From contig QKWP01000028.1 in NCBI GenBank assembly GCA_003550325.1, forward strand, positions 306,505 through 370,504: DNA of 64,000 nucleotides, read 5' to 3'. The DNA comes from Gigaspora rosea (taxonomy: Eukaryota; Glomeromycota; Glomeromycetes; Diversisporales; Gigasporaceae). The notes below the pieces were generated by a model. It was not told the origin of the DNA. It made no database searches and was given only the letters and a program-made list of their open reading frames with translations. Positions within the stretch are counted from its first letter, which is position 1. Each line of letters starts with the position of its first letter. Below are positions 22,535-37,131 of this stretch, piece by piece. A program made the translations under genes and the position numbers.

Positions 22535-23060
22535 GGCTCTATAAGGAATCATATTAAGGAACAATTAACAACTAAAGGTCAAGCATCCAACAATGAAAAT
22601 GCGTAATAGGATTAGAATGATTTAGAATTGCAATTAAAATTTTTGATTTCGAATAAAATTAGTCGAATAAAGTTAATGTAATCCGTTAATTATATATATG
22701 TATATATATTAATATGACTATTAGAAAATAATTAACATAATAAAGGTTTAGACGTTAGACAATGAAATAGGTTATTGAAAATTAGGCATTTATTTCGAAA
22801 AAAGTGTTCTAAGAATTCTATCTTTTTTTTTTATGCTACCGTATTAGGAAAATATTTAAGAAAACATTTCACATTAAAAACTCAGACATTGGACAACGAT
22901 TTTATAAAAGATTAGAGCGATCCTAGGCTTCAAATTTATGAATACAATTTTTCTTTATATGTCTCTAATAGGAAATTTTTAAAGAAAAAAAAATATACTA
23001 ATATAGATTCAGATTTTTGACAATGAAATTGAGTAGTTTGAAACTATGATGATCGGGAAT
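22535..23060. repeat. Four diverged ~120-bp tandem units upstream of the sacsin-BTB gene
   Basis: Each unit has a (T)ATTAGGAAA-like start, a TAA(A/T)RYTCAGAC(G/A)TT core and a GGACAAYGAAATTG-like end (near 22545-22640, 22720-22790, 22845-22940 and 22965-23055). They lie in the putative promoter region. No TATA box or other core promoter element is convincing. Whether they regulate the gene is unknown. Confidence 0.45.
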
Positions 23061-23299
23061 TAAATTTAATAATGCATTTTATGATGATCGTCGTATTACA
23101 CGATCGTGTGTAAGTGTTACATTAACAAATATGGACAAATAATAAATTTCCAAATTATAGTCAAAAATGACACTCATTTACGCCCCGAACGAATTTATAA
23201 AAGGAAAATAAAAACATTTCAGGAAAAAAAACAACAAAATCCAAATAATTTACTGTAAATACATTACCATATTTTTTTTTTTAAATTTATACATTAATA

Positions 23300-26200
23300 A
23301 TGATAGGTAGAACCTTTAGACCTGGTGAGCCTTATACTCGCCGTCTGAATAAAATTCTTGAGGAATATCCAGATGGATCTCAAATACTTCGAGAGATTCT
23401 TCAAAATTCTGATGACTGTAAAAGTCGTTCACAAACATTTTTATTGGTATATTTGATTAATCATTATATATTTACATATTAATTACTTACCATAACAATA
23501 TAATTAGTATATTAACTTTATTCTCGTTAAATAGGATCATAATACTTATTCAGCTAATAAATTGATTGAACCTCAATTGAATGGATATGATAAAAGTAAA
23601 TTGAAATTAAATCGATATCAAGGCCCTGCCCTTTTATCAAAAAACGATGTCATATTTAAAGAACGTGATTTTCAATCATTATTGAATTTGGCAAATAGTG
23701 AAAAGCGTGATCAATTCGACACGATCGGGGGTACGTAATTTTAGTTATGACTGACTCTGGTTGTCACGGTAATAAAAATATAAGAGTAATAATACATTAA
23801 TTATAAATATGAATTCTTTTGTAGTAATGGGTGTTGGTTTTAATTCTATATACCATATAACTGATTCTCCTACTTTTATTACTGGCGATCAATATGTTAT
23901 ACTTGATGTGTGTATCAAATTTTTATTCGACTATCTTTATGCTAGAGACCTTATTATATCTTATAATAATATACTTTTAAATTCTATTTTAGCCACATGA
24001 TTGGTATTTCAGTGGTGGTGTTAGATATAATTTTATTAATGATAAAATTTTTAATGATCATCCGGATCAATTTGCTCCATTTAAATCGTTTGGCAACATT
24101 CCATGTAATGAAAAAGTGAATGGCACTATTTTTCGTTATCCTCTTCGTACCATTCAGGATGCTAAAGATTCAGAAATTTCAAAGAATGAATATAATCCAA
24201 CCAAAATACTAAATATGTTTAATAAATTTTATGAAAATGAAAGCATCAATTGTCTTCTTTTCTTGAAATCTGTAGAAAACATTAAATTCTTTGAGCTAAG
24301 AAAAAATGAATCCAAACCAAGGTTACTCTATTCAATAGAGATTGTAAATGCAACAGAAGTGCGTGAAAAACGTGATTTAATTGCTAGAAGAATTGGTCCT
24401 TTGTTGAAGGATCTTGAAAAGAAAAAACTTTCTCGTGACCCTACTTTGGAATCTGTATATGTGGTGACATTCCGCCAACAAAAAGGCAATGAAGAACCAA
24501 AAGAAAGTCAATGGATTATTTTTGGCTGGCTTGGAGATTTAAATGCCACCTCAGCTTATTTCAATGAAACTTACAAGAAGAACATAATTGAATATAAACT
24601 TATTCCAAATGTTGGAATTGCTATTCCACTTAATCAACCAGAAATTATAGGAAGATTATTTTGCTATCTTCCCATTCCAATGTCAACTCCCTTTCGTGCC
24701 TCTGTACATGGTCACTTTGCTGTAAGATTGCTTTTAAAATATTTTCTTTTATTAATTTATTAATTTATTATTTTGAAATATATTGTACCTCTGATATTTT
24801 TCATATTTCTATTTCAAAGGTCAGCACAAACCGACGGACACTATGGTCCACTACTGATGCTGAAGATTTGGTAATTTATTTAATTTCATGAAATCATAAA
24901 TCTTGTTAAAAATTTGGTTTTAATCTTGATGTTATAATATTTCTTTTAGGCTGAAGGTACATTGGCCAGGCTCAAAGTTTCATGGAACGAATATCTTTTC
25001 AATGTTATACTTCCACAAGCTTGGACAAAGTTTTTAATCCGCCTTCCCATCGAAATATCTGATATAAATGCCAAAGATTTCTATAATTTTTGGCCAAATA
25101 TTAAAAAATCTAACCCTGGAGGTTTTTTTGATAATATTTTATTAAATACTATTGAAAGTTTCAAAGTTACTGATAAAGTTTTCTGTGGCCCTTCAAAATC
25201 TTTAACAATTGGAAACATATCTGGTATATTACCATCATGTCAAAAGATTTCCACAATCTGTGAAACTATGTTTCATTTATTATCAATAGAAAATGGTTTC
25301 TTTCCAGATGAATCTGCTCAACCTGTTATCTCAAAAATTATAGGAAGCATAGGATTTCCTATAATTGATATTGATCCTAAAATATATGACGATTTAAAAA
25401 AATCTCGTCATAAAGATTCTTTAAATATTTGCTCTCCACATGCTGTTAGAATATATCTTAATCAAAATAAATCAAAATGGGGAAGTTTAAAAAGAGATGA
25501 AATTATTTCATTATTTGAATATGTACTAAAGGATGAAAATTATGCAGAATTAGATGGTCTTACAATGATTCCGTTATCTGATGGAACTTTTGGAACAATT
25601 TCACTGCTAGAAAAGCAGAAAAAACTTAATTTAGGAACTAAATCAAAATCGAAAAATTCGGTCTTCTATATTGGACCTGATCATAATAATTCCATTATTG
25701 AGAATGATGAGAGAAAAATCTTTATAAATCATTTGAACAAATTTATTGATAAAAACATTCCTTCTGAGTTATGGAATTTACTATATAAAGGTGCTCAAGG
25801 AGGATGGAACCTCAACATTAAGATCCTGGTTCCATCCGTAGTAGCTAACATGATCAAAGATGAATTAAGTGGATATTCAGCTGAATATGATGAGATTTCA
25901 TTGGGTTACTCTTATGATTGGATTTTTAAAATTTGGGCAAATTTTAAAGAAAGGGACTATGATCTGACAGAGTTTGAGGATATTCACTTATTGCCTACAA
26001 ATAATGAAACCCTTAGGAAATTAAATACTAATTGTAAATGTTTTTGGAATAGTGTCAATAATAAGCTTGACAATAACGTGCAACCTCTTATTATGAAATT
26101 TGGTATCGTTTTTGTTGATAAGAAATTTGAAAGACTTATTACTTATAGCCGATCAAAGTAATGTTATACTATATTTTGTTATGCGTCTAATCTAAAATTT

Positions 26201-29200
26201 TTTTTTTATGCTGAATTTTATTAATTTATTAATTCTTTATTAGGTTATCAAAATATGTTATTGATCTTGAAAACTTAACAGAAGTTTTAGCATCCTTCAG
26301 CAAAGTTGTTACATTTCCAAAAAATGTTCAAATAAAGTTTCAACCTCAAGAAGCAGAAATAATGTTTAATTATTTACGTCATTTATCTCCTGACAAACCT
26401 ATCAATATTATAGTCAAATATCTTCCAATATTTACCGAAGTTGGTAAAAAAGAACTTATTTCACTTGTGACCAGTAAAAATAACTGGTATTTGCTTCCAT
26501 CTGAAGATGAGAAACATTATGGAATAATAATTGCACCAAATACTGTAGGATTTCTTGACACATCAACACCTAACAAAAGGTTTCTTTTGGAAAATATCAT
26601 AAAAGTTGACCGCCTATCACAACAAGAATATTGGACTAAATTTGTGATCCCATATTTGGTAACTCAAGCACCTGCAATACTTGAAATTGTGATAATAAAA
26701 CTTTTTGAACGGTTACAACTTCTTCTTTCTGAAAATCCAAATTTAAAATCTGATTTGGGAAATATGGCATTTATACCAGCAGGCACGATTAATATACGAA
26801 ATAACGAAAAGCAAGAATTACAAGTTGAATTAAAAAAGCCTACAGATTTATTTGATCCTGATAATCATTCTATTTCGGGGTTATTTTTTGATGATGAGTG
26901 TCTATTTCCTGCCAGAAATTTCTCGGAAAAGTATCGTGACATCTTTTTGACATCATTGAAAACGTTGGGCATGAAATTATGGCCTTGTTCATCGGATATT
27001 ATTCAACGGCTAGATTTGTATGCCAAACGAAGGAAGGAAGAATTTAATATAGTACATGAAAAATCTCTGAAGCTAGTTCAATATATTGATAAAAATTATG
27101 ATAAACATTTAGATATTAATGAATTACTACAAACCAGAGATTGGATACCAACAGTTGATTTCACTGGGAAAAAACAATTTTCTAAAGCAAATCAATGTCG
27201 ATGCATAAAATATAAAAATTTGGTTGGACTGATAATGCCAATTGTAGAACATTCTTTTGAGAACAAATCTTTCATTGAAAATATGATATGGAATATTTAT
27301 CCACCTGTTGATATTGTTATCGCGCAACTTTTGGTCTGTTCATCAATGAAAACTACGCATGAGGCTGCACCTAAAATATGTGAAGAAGTATATAAATATA
27401 TGCATGAACAAAATTCAAACTTGGCCAAATTTAAAGAGAAACTTAAAGATGAAAAATGGATTTTTTGTAATGGTAAATTTTATCCATCACACAAAGTTGT
27501 GATAGAACTTGATAAAAACTTGGGCAATAACAATTTATTACTCGTTGAACTTCCATATGCATTCAAGCCATATGAAGAATTATTTAAAGAAATGGGTGTT
27601 AAACAAAAAACGGATATCCCTCATTTAATAAATATTATAAAAGAATTCTCTTCTAAGAAGTCTCTCTCAAATGAAGAATTACGCAATGTGGTATCAGCTA
27701 TTGAAATAATTGCAAATAGAGTTGAAGAACAAGGTGGTTCTTGTGAAAATTTAAAGTATTTATTGGTACCAAGTATAGGGTATCAATTGGTGAATTTATA
27801 TGAGATATACTATGATGATATGAAAGCAAGATTGGATGATAATGAGAAAAATGGATTAAAAATAGCTCATCCTTTGATTTCTTATTATGTTGCAAAAACT
27901 CTTGGAATAAAAATGCTTGCAGGAAAATATATTGATTGTATGTTACTTTATTGATTATGTTAACAAAGTTATGTTTATTATGTTGAATACTGTTTGATTA
28001 TCTGACTAATCAATTATTCGATTACATTCTTATTTAGCTGATTATTTAGCTAATTATGGAGAAGATTTTGAACAAAAAGAAGAATTAGCTGTTAGAATAA
28101 ATAATATTATTAGAGTAAATATAATACTTGTGAACTATACAATTTGTTTATTATTATGTGACTAAATAGTTCTAAATTTAACATATTACTCATCGTCAAT
28201 ATCGTCAATTATATAGGATTATTCAATTGAATCAATATTTAATGAGTTTCTACAGGTATGAAAAATCAAGTTGCTTCTTATTTAAAATATTTATATTTAT
28301 AATTTTTAAACTTACTATTTTTATAGAATGCTGATGATGCGGGAGCAAAAAAGATTTCTTTTATTATTGATCATAGAAAATACGATGAATCGATTTCTAA
28401 TTCGTCCAACAAAAATATAGACAAACAAAATTCATTATTATCGGATGAAATGAATCAATGGCAAGGACCAGCTCTATGGATATATAATGATGCCAGTTTT
28501 ACTCCACATGACTTTGAGGCCATAAAAAGACTTGGAACGGGCGGCAAGAGAAAAGATAAAACAAAAATAGGAAAATTTGGAATTGGTGTCAACTGCGTAT
28601 ATCATTTAACTGACTGTCCTAGCTTTGTAATAAATTTTTATATATTAAATATGTGATTTGTTATTTTTTAAAATAATGAGCTAACTCCTTTCAATTTTAA
28701 AGGTTAGTGGAGAGTACATAGCTTTCTTTGACCCACTAGAGAAATATTTGCCAAAAAAGGGAAATCCACCTCGAGGTCCTCGTGGAACAAAAATAAATTT
28801 TATTAAAAAGAATTTCAGGAAACGATTTGAAGATCAAGCATCTCCATATATTGGAATTTTGGGTTGTGAATTTAAAAAGAAATTTAACGGAACTTTATTT
28901 AGATTGCCTCTAAGAACATCATCAAGTGAAATATCAAGTCAAACAATAAGATCAAAAGATCTCCGAAGCAAACTTTTTGATAATATACAAGGAAGTAATG
29001 AGATGTTATTTTTAAAGCATATTGAACAATGCAGTTTATCACAAATGAATTCAACAGGTAATCTCGAGTTAATTTGGGAAACAAAAATTCAAAATATGAA
29101 TAGTATTCGTGAACTTCGTATTTCTCATTCACCTGAGACAAAACTATATCAACTCGAAATGGAAACAAATTGTAAACAAAGTCGATTCAAAAACAGTAAA

Positions 29201-32200
29201 TGTTCAGAGATTTGGCTAATATGCACTGGTGGTAATGATTTGATAGACAAATCCAAGTTTGGAGAGAATTCTATAGAGGTTAACCGTTCAGTAAGTTATC
29301 ATTTAAATAATAAATAGCTCTATTAATTATATTAATTATGTAACTAACTAAACGGTTATTATTTTAAGGCAAGAGGTGGTGTTGCTGCGTTATTATCTAT
29401 GGGAGATGGTAAATCATTGAAAGAGCTTAAAGCTGAAAAGGTAATATATTACACGTATAGTAAAATATATCTGAATGCTGAGTGTGACCATTTCATTAAT
29501 TTTCAATATACAATATTAGTTTTCCAACATACCATCACTCAAGGGAAAGATTTATTCATATTTTTCACTACCAACATTTACATCTCTTGGTGTTCACATC
29601 AATGGAACATTTGACCTGTCCAGTGACCGAAAGAATATTGTTTTTCAAGCTGATGGTGATCTTTTAACGGCTGAAACTAGGGCTAGGCCTCGGGGCATGC
29701 CTAGGCACACACCTTTATTAAAAAAACTTTTTAAATTTAAACCTAAAAAAAATCGTCGTAAAAAAAGTATATCAAAAAAATCAGAAAAATCTTCTATGTC
29801 CCCATCCCTAACTAAAACAACAACAGAAGGAAAATGGAATAGATATATTTTGTTGGATGTCTTACCTCCACTACACTCCAGGCTTTTAGAGCACATAGCT
29901 AATAAATTAAAGTCATCATTTAATGATCAAATATTATCAAAATTGTGGCCAATAACATCTTCAACTTCAAATATATACCGAGAATATGGGTTAAATGTGC
30001 TTCAGGAATTATATACTAAAAAACATAAAGTTTTTTGGACTGTAGCTAATGGAGGTACTTTAATTCCATTAGATGAAGCATATCTTGTGGACTCAGATGA
30101 TTCGACTATTGCAGATATTCTTATAGCTCGGGGAATAAATTTAGAAATCGTCAAATTATCTAAAGATAAATTGGATCATATTGATAAGATGATTGAAACA
30201 ATGCAATTCAAATCTACCAAATCAATTACTCCAGAATTAGTTTGTTCTTTGCTTCAGAACCATCCAAACATTCTGAAAGTTGAAAGTGAGAAGATGCATA
30301 AAATGGCATTTCAGTTTATAAGTTTCATTATTCAAGGAAACAAAAAATTACTTAAAGGCTTGCGATTACTACCACTTTGTGATAAATCTTTAGAAACTTT
30401 TGGTTCACAAACATATTACATTGCGGAACAAGAGTTGCGAAAGTTATTTCCTAAAGCGCTCCCAGAGTTTGTTGCTGATCTACCTTTGAATCTTCAAGCG
30501 ACTTTTAATAGCGTATATTTTTGCAATGAACTCAAAATTAAACCCTTAAACGCAGATTCCATTATTGACTTACTAGATTATGTGTTACAACGTGATAAAG
30601 AAATTGATTGGATACCTTCCGGAAAGAAGTATCCAAATAAAGATTGGATTGATAAAATATTGTCAATATTCATGGCGCCGGACGCTGTGTATAAATTTAA
30701 TAAGCTTTCAAAATTTCCAATATTACCAACTTGTATACCTCCTCGTAAACTTGTTTTACCTGATCAAAACAACCCTTTATTGGTACATACTGATCACCAA
30801 ATGATACCAATACTTGCAAAGTTTGGTGTCAGATTTACAGACATAAAATTACCTGATAATTGTAATTCAGATATTAAGCAATGTATTTTGCAACCAACTG
30901 CAATGAATATGATTATGTCTTTAGAAAAGGCTATCAAGAATTCTTCAAGATCTTTGAAACAATTATTTTATAGACTTGATCAAAATGAGATTAAAAGGTT
31001 TAGATTATTTATCAAAAATGAGTTTATTTCTACTGGTCAAAGTAAGCATTAAAAAAATTACTATTCCTAAACTATGTAATCTTTGTATAATTTATTAATC
31101 AATTTCACTTAAATATGTAGATGATGATAAATCAATTCAATTTGTAAAAACCTTACCTATATGGCTTATTCAGTCACGTATGAATTGTATATCCGCTCAA
31201 GAAGGAATTTTACCACCGAGAGATATTCCTTTTTATAATATTAAGGGAGAAACGAAAATTTTACTTCTAGAATCTGAAGAAGGAGCTGACTTCACCACAT
31301 TGTTTAGACTAGGCGCTAAATGTGTAACACCATTAGAATATGTTAAAGAACATTTGGATCCACAAACTATAGTATTGGATCAACAATATATTGAATTTTT
31401 ACAGGCAATCCTTGCTTTGGAAATAGTGGAAATTGAAAATTGTTTAAAGCAGCTTAATGTAATTCCAAATTATGATAATACAAAACTTGCTAGAGTGAAT
31501 AATTTGTATGATATAGATGAACAACTTTTTCGTAGAATTTTTTGGAACACCGGCAAACTTTTACATCCTGCTTTACAAGGGAAAGCTAAATGTTTAAATG
31601 TTCTAAGAAAAATGGGGTTGAAATCTAAAGTTGATTCTCAGGCATTTTTTGAATGTGCATGTGAAATTAATTCAAGAATTAAAACAATGCAGAAAGCTCA
31701 TAGTGATTCGATAAAAAGGGATGCAAAATTCCTAGTTGAATATTTATATGAAAATTCGGCAAGTTTAAATTTCACAGATAATCAATGGCAAAAGTTGATA
31801 TCGATCAAATTCGTACCAGTAGAGATGGATTTGGAAAACCCATTAAAAGAGATTGCCTTTGCAACAATAGGATTTGAATCGATGAATTCTATTTGCTATC
31901 AAGAACATAAACTTCTCTGTTGGACGCAGTGCCCATTATTTTCAAAATCATTAGAACCACCAAATACATTTAGAGTTATATATACTGATTTAGGTCATCC
32001 TACAACTAGCATGATTCTTGACAATTTATGTTATCTCTCTAAGAAAATATTTCAATCAGGGAGCGAATCATGGAGATCACCAAAAGGAGTTCAATTAATT
32101 CAGAACATTGTAAAGATAACATATAAGATTTTAGATGATAGGATTAAAAATAATGAGAAACTTGATGATAAAATAATATCATGTTTACAAACAAGTGAAA

Positions 32201-33299
32201 TATTTTTGAATGGTAATGATCCTTTTATTCCTGAATATTGGGTTGCAGGAAAAACTCTTGTATTCGGTGCACAAGAAGACATTGGGACCGGATTCCATAA
32301 AGTTTATAATGATTTAAAAGAATTTAAGTCACTATTGGAAGTAGCTGGGGCTAGGGAAATTAAGAATGTTAATTATAAAGCAGTGCCTCAAAACCATTCA
32401 CAAAAAGAAATATTATTTAGTGTACTTTTAGATAAATTTGATGAACAGAATTATACGATGCATCATGATGTTGTGTTTCAAGTTTATCATGAAAATGGGA
32501 TTGAGAAAATCAAAGCTAATCGATATATTCTTTCAGGTATTTACTTAAATTATTTTATATACTTTTTTGTTATATATGTTATTTATTATTAACTTATAAA
32601 TTTACAGCCGCTTCGGAGCATTTTAAAGCATTATTCTGTGGAAGAATGATCGAAGCTACAGAATATCAAAAAGTAATTGTTGATATCTATGATGTCGAAC
32701 CTACAGCATTCCGTGTTCTAATTCGTTGGTTACATGGGTCAGCGCTAGAAGAAGCAATTTTAGCAGTTTTTAAAGATTTAAGTAGCGTTGGGGAAAAGAT
32801 GTCCATAGCCATGCCTCAGGGGTATGCCCAGAAAAACAAACAAGTCAAGAAAGGCATATTTAGACAAAGGTCCAGGCGCAAGGCCTTTTTCAATAAAATT
32901 CCTATAAATATAAAAAATCGAAAAAATCATCATATAAAAAGGCGTGTTTCTAAATCGAAGAAATATTATTCAGCGGTACCAACCCGAAATTCAAAATGTT
33001 CTGATGTATTTCTAGTTGATTTGCTTAAAGCTTCAGATAAATATCAAGTTAATCCACTAAAAAATCAGGTTGAAGTAATGATAATAAATGGCTCTTATGT
33101 TAATCTTGATAATGCAATTGAAATAAATGAATGGGCCAAACTACTTCAAGCAACACAGCTTATTGAGTATTGTGATAAATATATAAAAGCGAATAAATCA
33201 CTTTTAATAGACAAACTAAACAATGAAATAGCCAATGCAGAGAATGAAGAAGATAGAAAAGATAGAGAAGATATGTTAAATGCTATTTTGAATTCTTAG
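23300..33299 (+). CDS. Sacsin-like protein with two HATPase modules and a C-terminal BTB/POZ domain (15 exons)
   Basis: Exons: 23300-23446, 23535-23730, 23825-23907, 23993-24721, 24820-24870, 24950-26157, 26244-27937, 28038-28114, 28217-28255, 28327-28626, 28703-29290, 29369-29440, 29544-31041, 31121-32536, 32608-33299. All introns are GT-AG, 71-100 nt, and phases close exactly: 8790 nt, 2929 residues. Residues ~9-400 form a sacsin repeat module: GEPYTRRLNKILEEYPDG, N-box LREILQNSDD, GVGFNSIYHITD, DQFAPF, GTIFRYPLR, FAVSTNRRTLW. Residues ~1375-1740 form a second: FLQNADDAGA, GPALWIYNDASF, GKFGIGVNCVYHLTD. Residues ~2674-2880 are BTB (HHDVVFQVY, SEHFKALF, LLKASDKYQV). In known proteins, sacsin modules act in HSP70/HSP90-type chaperoning and BTB proteins often bind cullin 3; coupling folding to ubiquitylation here is inference. 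Two basic in-frame insertions occur (residues ~1769-1825 and ~2762-2828). The chosen ATG is the first before the conserved block. AATAAA at 33468 may be the poly(A) signal. Confidence 0.9.
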
Positions 33300-36200
33300 C
33301 ATTTATAAGATTTGTCCGTTTCATGAAATTTATCAAAGATTTTTTTCGAAATATCATAACATTTGGACTACTATATTTAACGAAAGTTGTTTTAATTGTT
33401 ATATTAATTATTTTTAATTTTATATATTATTGTATTAATAGATGATTTAATTATTATTTATAACTTAAATAAATTCTTTAATCGATATTTATCAAATGCA
33501 TAATATATATTTTATCTACATACAAATAATATATTTACCAGTTACCATTATGATATTTACATAACCCTTAAAGGTACTTTAATAAAGTAACAAAGTATTT
33601 GGATGTACTAAATTGATACAGAAATCTTGAGACCATAAAGAATGTTTGTCACAAGAATAAATTAATAAATTTTTCTTAACAAACACAATCCAACTAATTA
33701 AAAAGTACAAAGAGCTTTATAGAACTATTTCCAATTTTTTTTTTAGCTCCTTCAATTTCTTGATTATTTGTGACATTCAAAAAAGGTCTTATTTGTTGAA
33801 TTAGGTATTAGTTTTCATAAAATTTTAATAAAATAAATTTGAACATCGCAATTTTAATGGTATGCCAATTATTATTTGCATTCATCATAAAAAATAAAAA
33901 ATATATATATATTTATTGTTTTGGTTGATACAGTAATACGAAATTATTAATTTTTTTGAGGTGTGCTTTTTTTTCTTAGGGTTTTGGATTTTAGTAGAGT
34001 TTATATTTTCAATTTAATACTAGCACGATATTTGATTTTTATTAGATGACACTTATAATAAAGGTTTTAGAAATGCATAATAAATTTTTTGAATGCCGTA
34101 CATACGTATGGAATATTATTAATAGCTATCCCACAAAATTTTTTTCGCTACGTGACTGTGATATTATTTTTTTTGCGTTAATTTTCGCATTACGTTAATC
34201 ATGAGATAAATGATAACCAAGTATGGACTTATAAATCTCCTAATTTAATTACTGTCGGCCATCCCCAAACCAGTATGCATTAGGGTTATGCCTCAACTAG
34301 TAAATCAAAACTTTATATGGTATCATATAAAAATTTGTTATAAATTTTTTCATATAACAATAGAGTGCATGTTAATTATATAAATCATGGTTAAAAAAAT
34401 GCTTATATGATTATTATAGTTTTTTCATGTTTAAATAAATGAAATAATTCTATAGCTTTGTTCATAGAGATGTCTTTGTGAAAATTTATCTAAATCTATC
34501 GACTGTTAGTGCTGTAAATCTATTATAAAATTATTACCTATCAATTGCAATCTGAAAAAAAATTTTGATAATAGATTTTTATATGGTTTGATTACATTAG
34601 AATACTGCGCACCCTATTGTTACATACACTATTTTAATTAAAAATTGGGTTATTACTAACCGCACTATACAATCAACTCTCTCTAAGTACAATTCCTATG
34701 AATAGCACTTAAAAGAGTTAATTGTATTACCCGTTGCAATAAAAAATATAAAGTATGTAAAATGAAAAAAGTCATAATAACAATAAATGCAGCATCGTGT
34801 AAATAATCATTTTTGCTTGTGCTTAAATCTGCACTGTATATTTTCTCTTTGTAATCGTCTACATTAAAATTCCTGATTTTAATTGGCCAATAATCATGTG
34901 ACCATATCCAACAAATCAGAAACATATGTATTTGGACTATTGGATATTAGAAATCAGATATGAATTAGGGAACAGGCCTGGTGGATCGATTTTTAGCAGG
35001 ATCTCAGTTTTGACAGAATCAGTTTGAAGAGTGCCAACAGTAGTTAATATATTTAGAATTAGATTGTTGACAACAGTGATGAGAAACCAGAGTCAAAGAA
35101 GAAGTTCAGCCTTTAGATTAGAAAATAAATTCCTTAAATGTTACTATTGATAATAAATAGATATTTTCTGTAAATATATTGTGGGTTGAATTAGTATATA
35201 TAACTATAATATTTACCATTAAAAGTTCATTGGAAATTTTATCTAAATTTCATTATTCTTTTAAAAATGCTTTAACATACTATTTTAATTGTTATTATAG
35301 TAACAAAAAAAAATACTAACTTATTAACACATGGTATTGCTAAATACCAATTAGTTGAAAATGATTTTAAGATTGTATACTAGTAACATTTTTATTCTTT
35401 CAATAAACCTTATATTGAATTTTAAGTTGGTGATATTATAATACTTGCAGGCAAATTTGTGTTTAAAAATTCAGAGCAGCACATTACTGTTATGTATTGT
35501 GGCTAGTAACTCTAACCAGAAATTTAAAGCTAACAAAATTCTAATTAGTGTTCCACATTGCATATTTCATATTATTGTTAGCTGTAACCCAAAAGAGTGT
35601 GAAAAATTCACATATTTTGAAGCTAGGTGTTACTAGTATAATTAGCACACAAATAACAGAAATGTTTATATGAAAATGAGGATATTCTATTCTATTAATT
35701 TACTACATTTTTCTACTTATGTGCTAATATTAGCATTAGAATAGGCAGAACATTTATTGTTTCTGAATTTATTAGTCACATAACTTTAGATTTTATTATA
35801 CTTAAAGTTATGGATATAAATAAACTTTATAATCACTAATGGTAATATGATCCAGAATCTCAACTAAGCACATCCTCAAATATTTCTAAATATTATTCAG
35901 ATATTAACAGACCATGAAAGATAATGATTCCAATATTCTATATGCAGTTAAAAGGCCCTATAAATTAGCATCAAGACCTTTAAAACAAAATACTAGCATG
36001 TCTAATTTGCAGCACTACCTCTGGATATTGTACCTTCTACCAATATTAATGCCAAGGCAGTTCAAATCCAAAAAGTAAAATAAATTGTTAGAGTGCCTTT
36101 GCAATTTCTAATATTTTAATTACTAATGATGAACAAATATTTGCATATGGTCAAACATATGTTGCAATTAACTGGGTCCTATCATAGGATTCAATAGATA

Positions 36201-37075
36201 TTACTTTATTCAATTCAGCTCATATAAAACTAATCTAGCAGTTATTACTGAATATATGTAATTAACTTTATTATATAATAATGGTTTAAGAATTATTTAT
36301 ACCATTTTTTATAAAATTATATTCTACTTTTTTAGACAATAAAATTATTTTAAATCAATAAAAAATAATTAATATTATATATTATGTTCTATATTCTAAT
36401 CACCTATTTAATTATTTAATTTAAATTAAAAATATACTTAGATAGCTGCATAATGTCATTGTGCAAAACCAGGAATATAAATTGTGAACAAAAGGCAGGA
36501 TAAATATGCACTTAATTTGATATAAAACTGTTTATATTTGAATAAAGTACTATTGCAAAAATAGTAAATTGATTTTTGAATTTGGAAGAACCTAATATTT
36601 TTTTACAAATAGAATGAAGTGACAGGTATAATCAGATTTAGTATTTTATAGAAAAGCCATATATGCTGTTAAATTTAAATTCCATAAATATAATAGTACC
36701 AACAATGGACATTATTTTCTTTTGCTACCTGTTTAAGTTTATAAGATGTTGCCAGTAAGTGCTGCCAATTATTATTTATAGATATAGCATGGCTTTAGAA
36801 AGAGTAGATAGCTTAAAAAGTAATATATCTGTAAAAGCAATTTTGCAAAATAATAAATTATTTAAACAATATTTCATTCTCAGCTAAAATAATTATCAAA
36901 AGGCTAAACACATTTATAAACTATAAAAATGTAAATGATACAATATTTAGTGTTTTGCTATTTTAGAATAGTTTCTAATTTTAATCATGTATAATTCTAC
37001 TCAAACAATATTATTCTGACAGCTCATCATATTTTTCTGTTTAAACTATTAACAAAGCAAGGTTTAATATATATA
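33300..37075. other. Long AT-rich intergenic region
   Basis: No gene supported. Near 33965-34010, TTAGGGTTTTGGATTTTAGT and TTTATATTTTCAATTT match the family C interior, probably a decayed fourth copy without ends. At 34670-34693, CAATCAACTCTCTCTAAGTA after TA resembles the pogo-type end seen at 12871 (about 20 of 26 matches), a solo or decayed copy with no second end found. From 34700 to 37075 nothing else is recognised. Confidence 0.45.
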
Positions 37076-37131
37076 CAATATTGGGCAAACAATAAAAAAG
37101 TTTTTTGTTATCTGTTGTATGCCCAATATTG
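37076..37131. repeat. Short hairpin with CAATATTGGGCA ends
   Basis: CAATATTGGGCA at 37076 and its complement TGCCCAATATTG ending at 37131 enclose 32 bp. The same 12-mer or a one-base variant occurs at 38150 and 39879, so it marks a dispersed small element. Confidence 0.5.

Noticed and set aside
23300-33299. Several separate genes instead of one
   Set aside because: The pieces are joined by 14 short GT-AG introns whose phases all close, and the two sacsin modules and BTB domain form one collinear protein.
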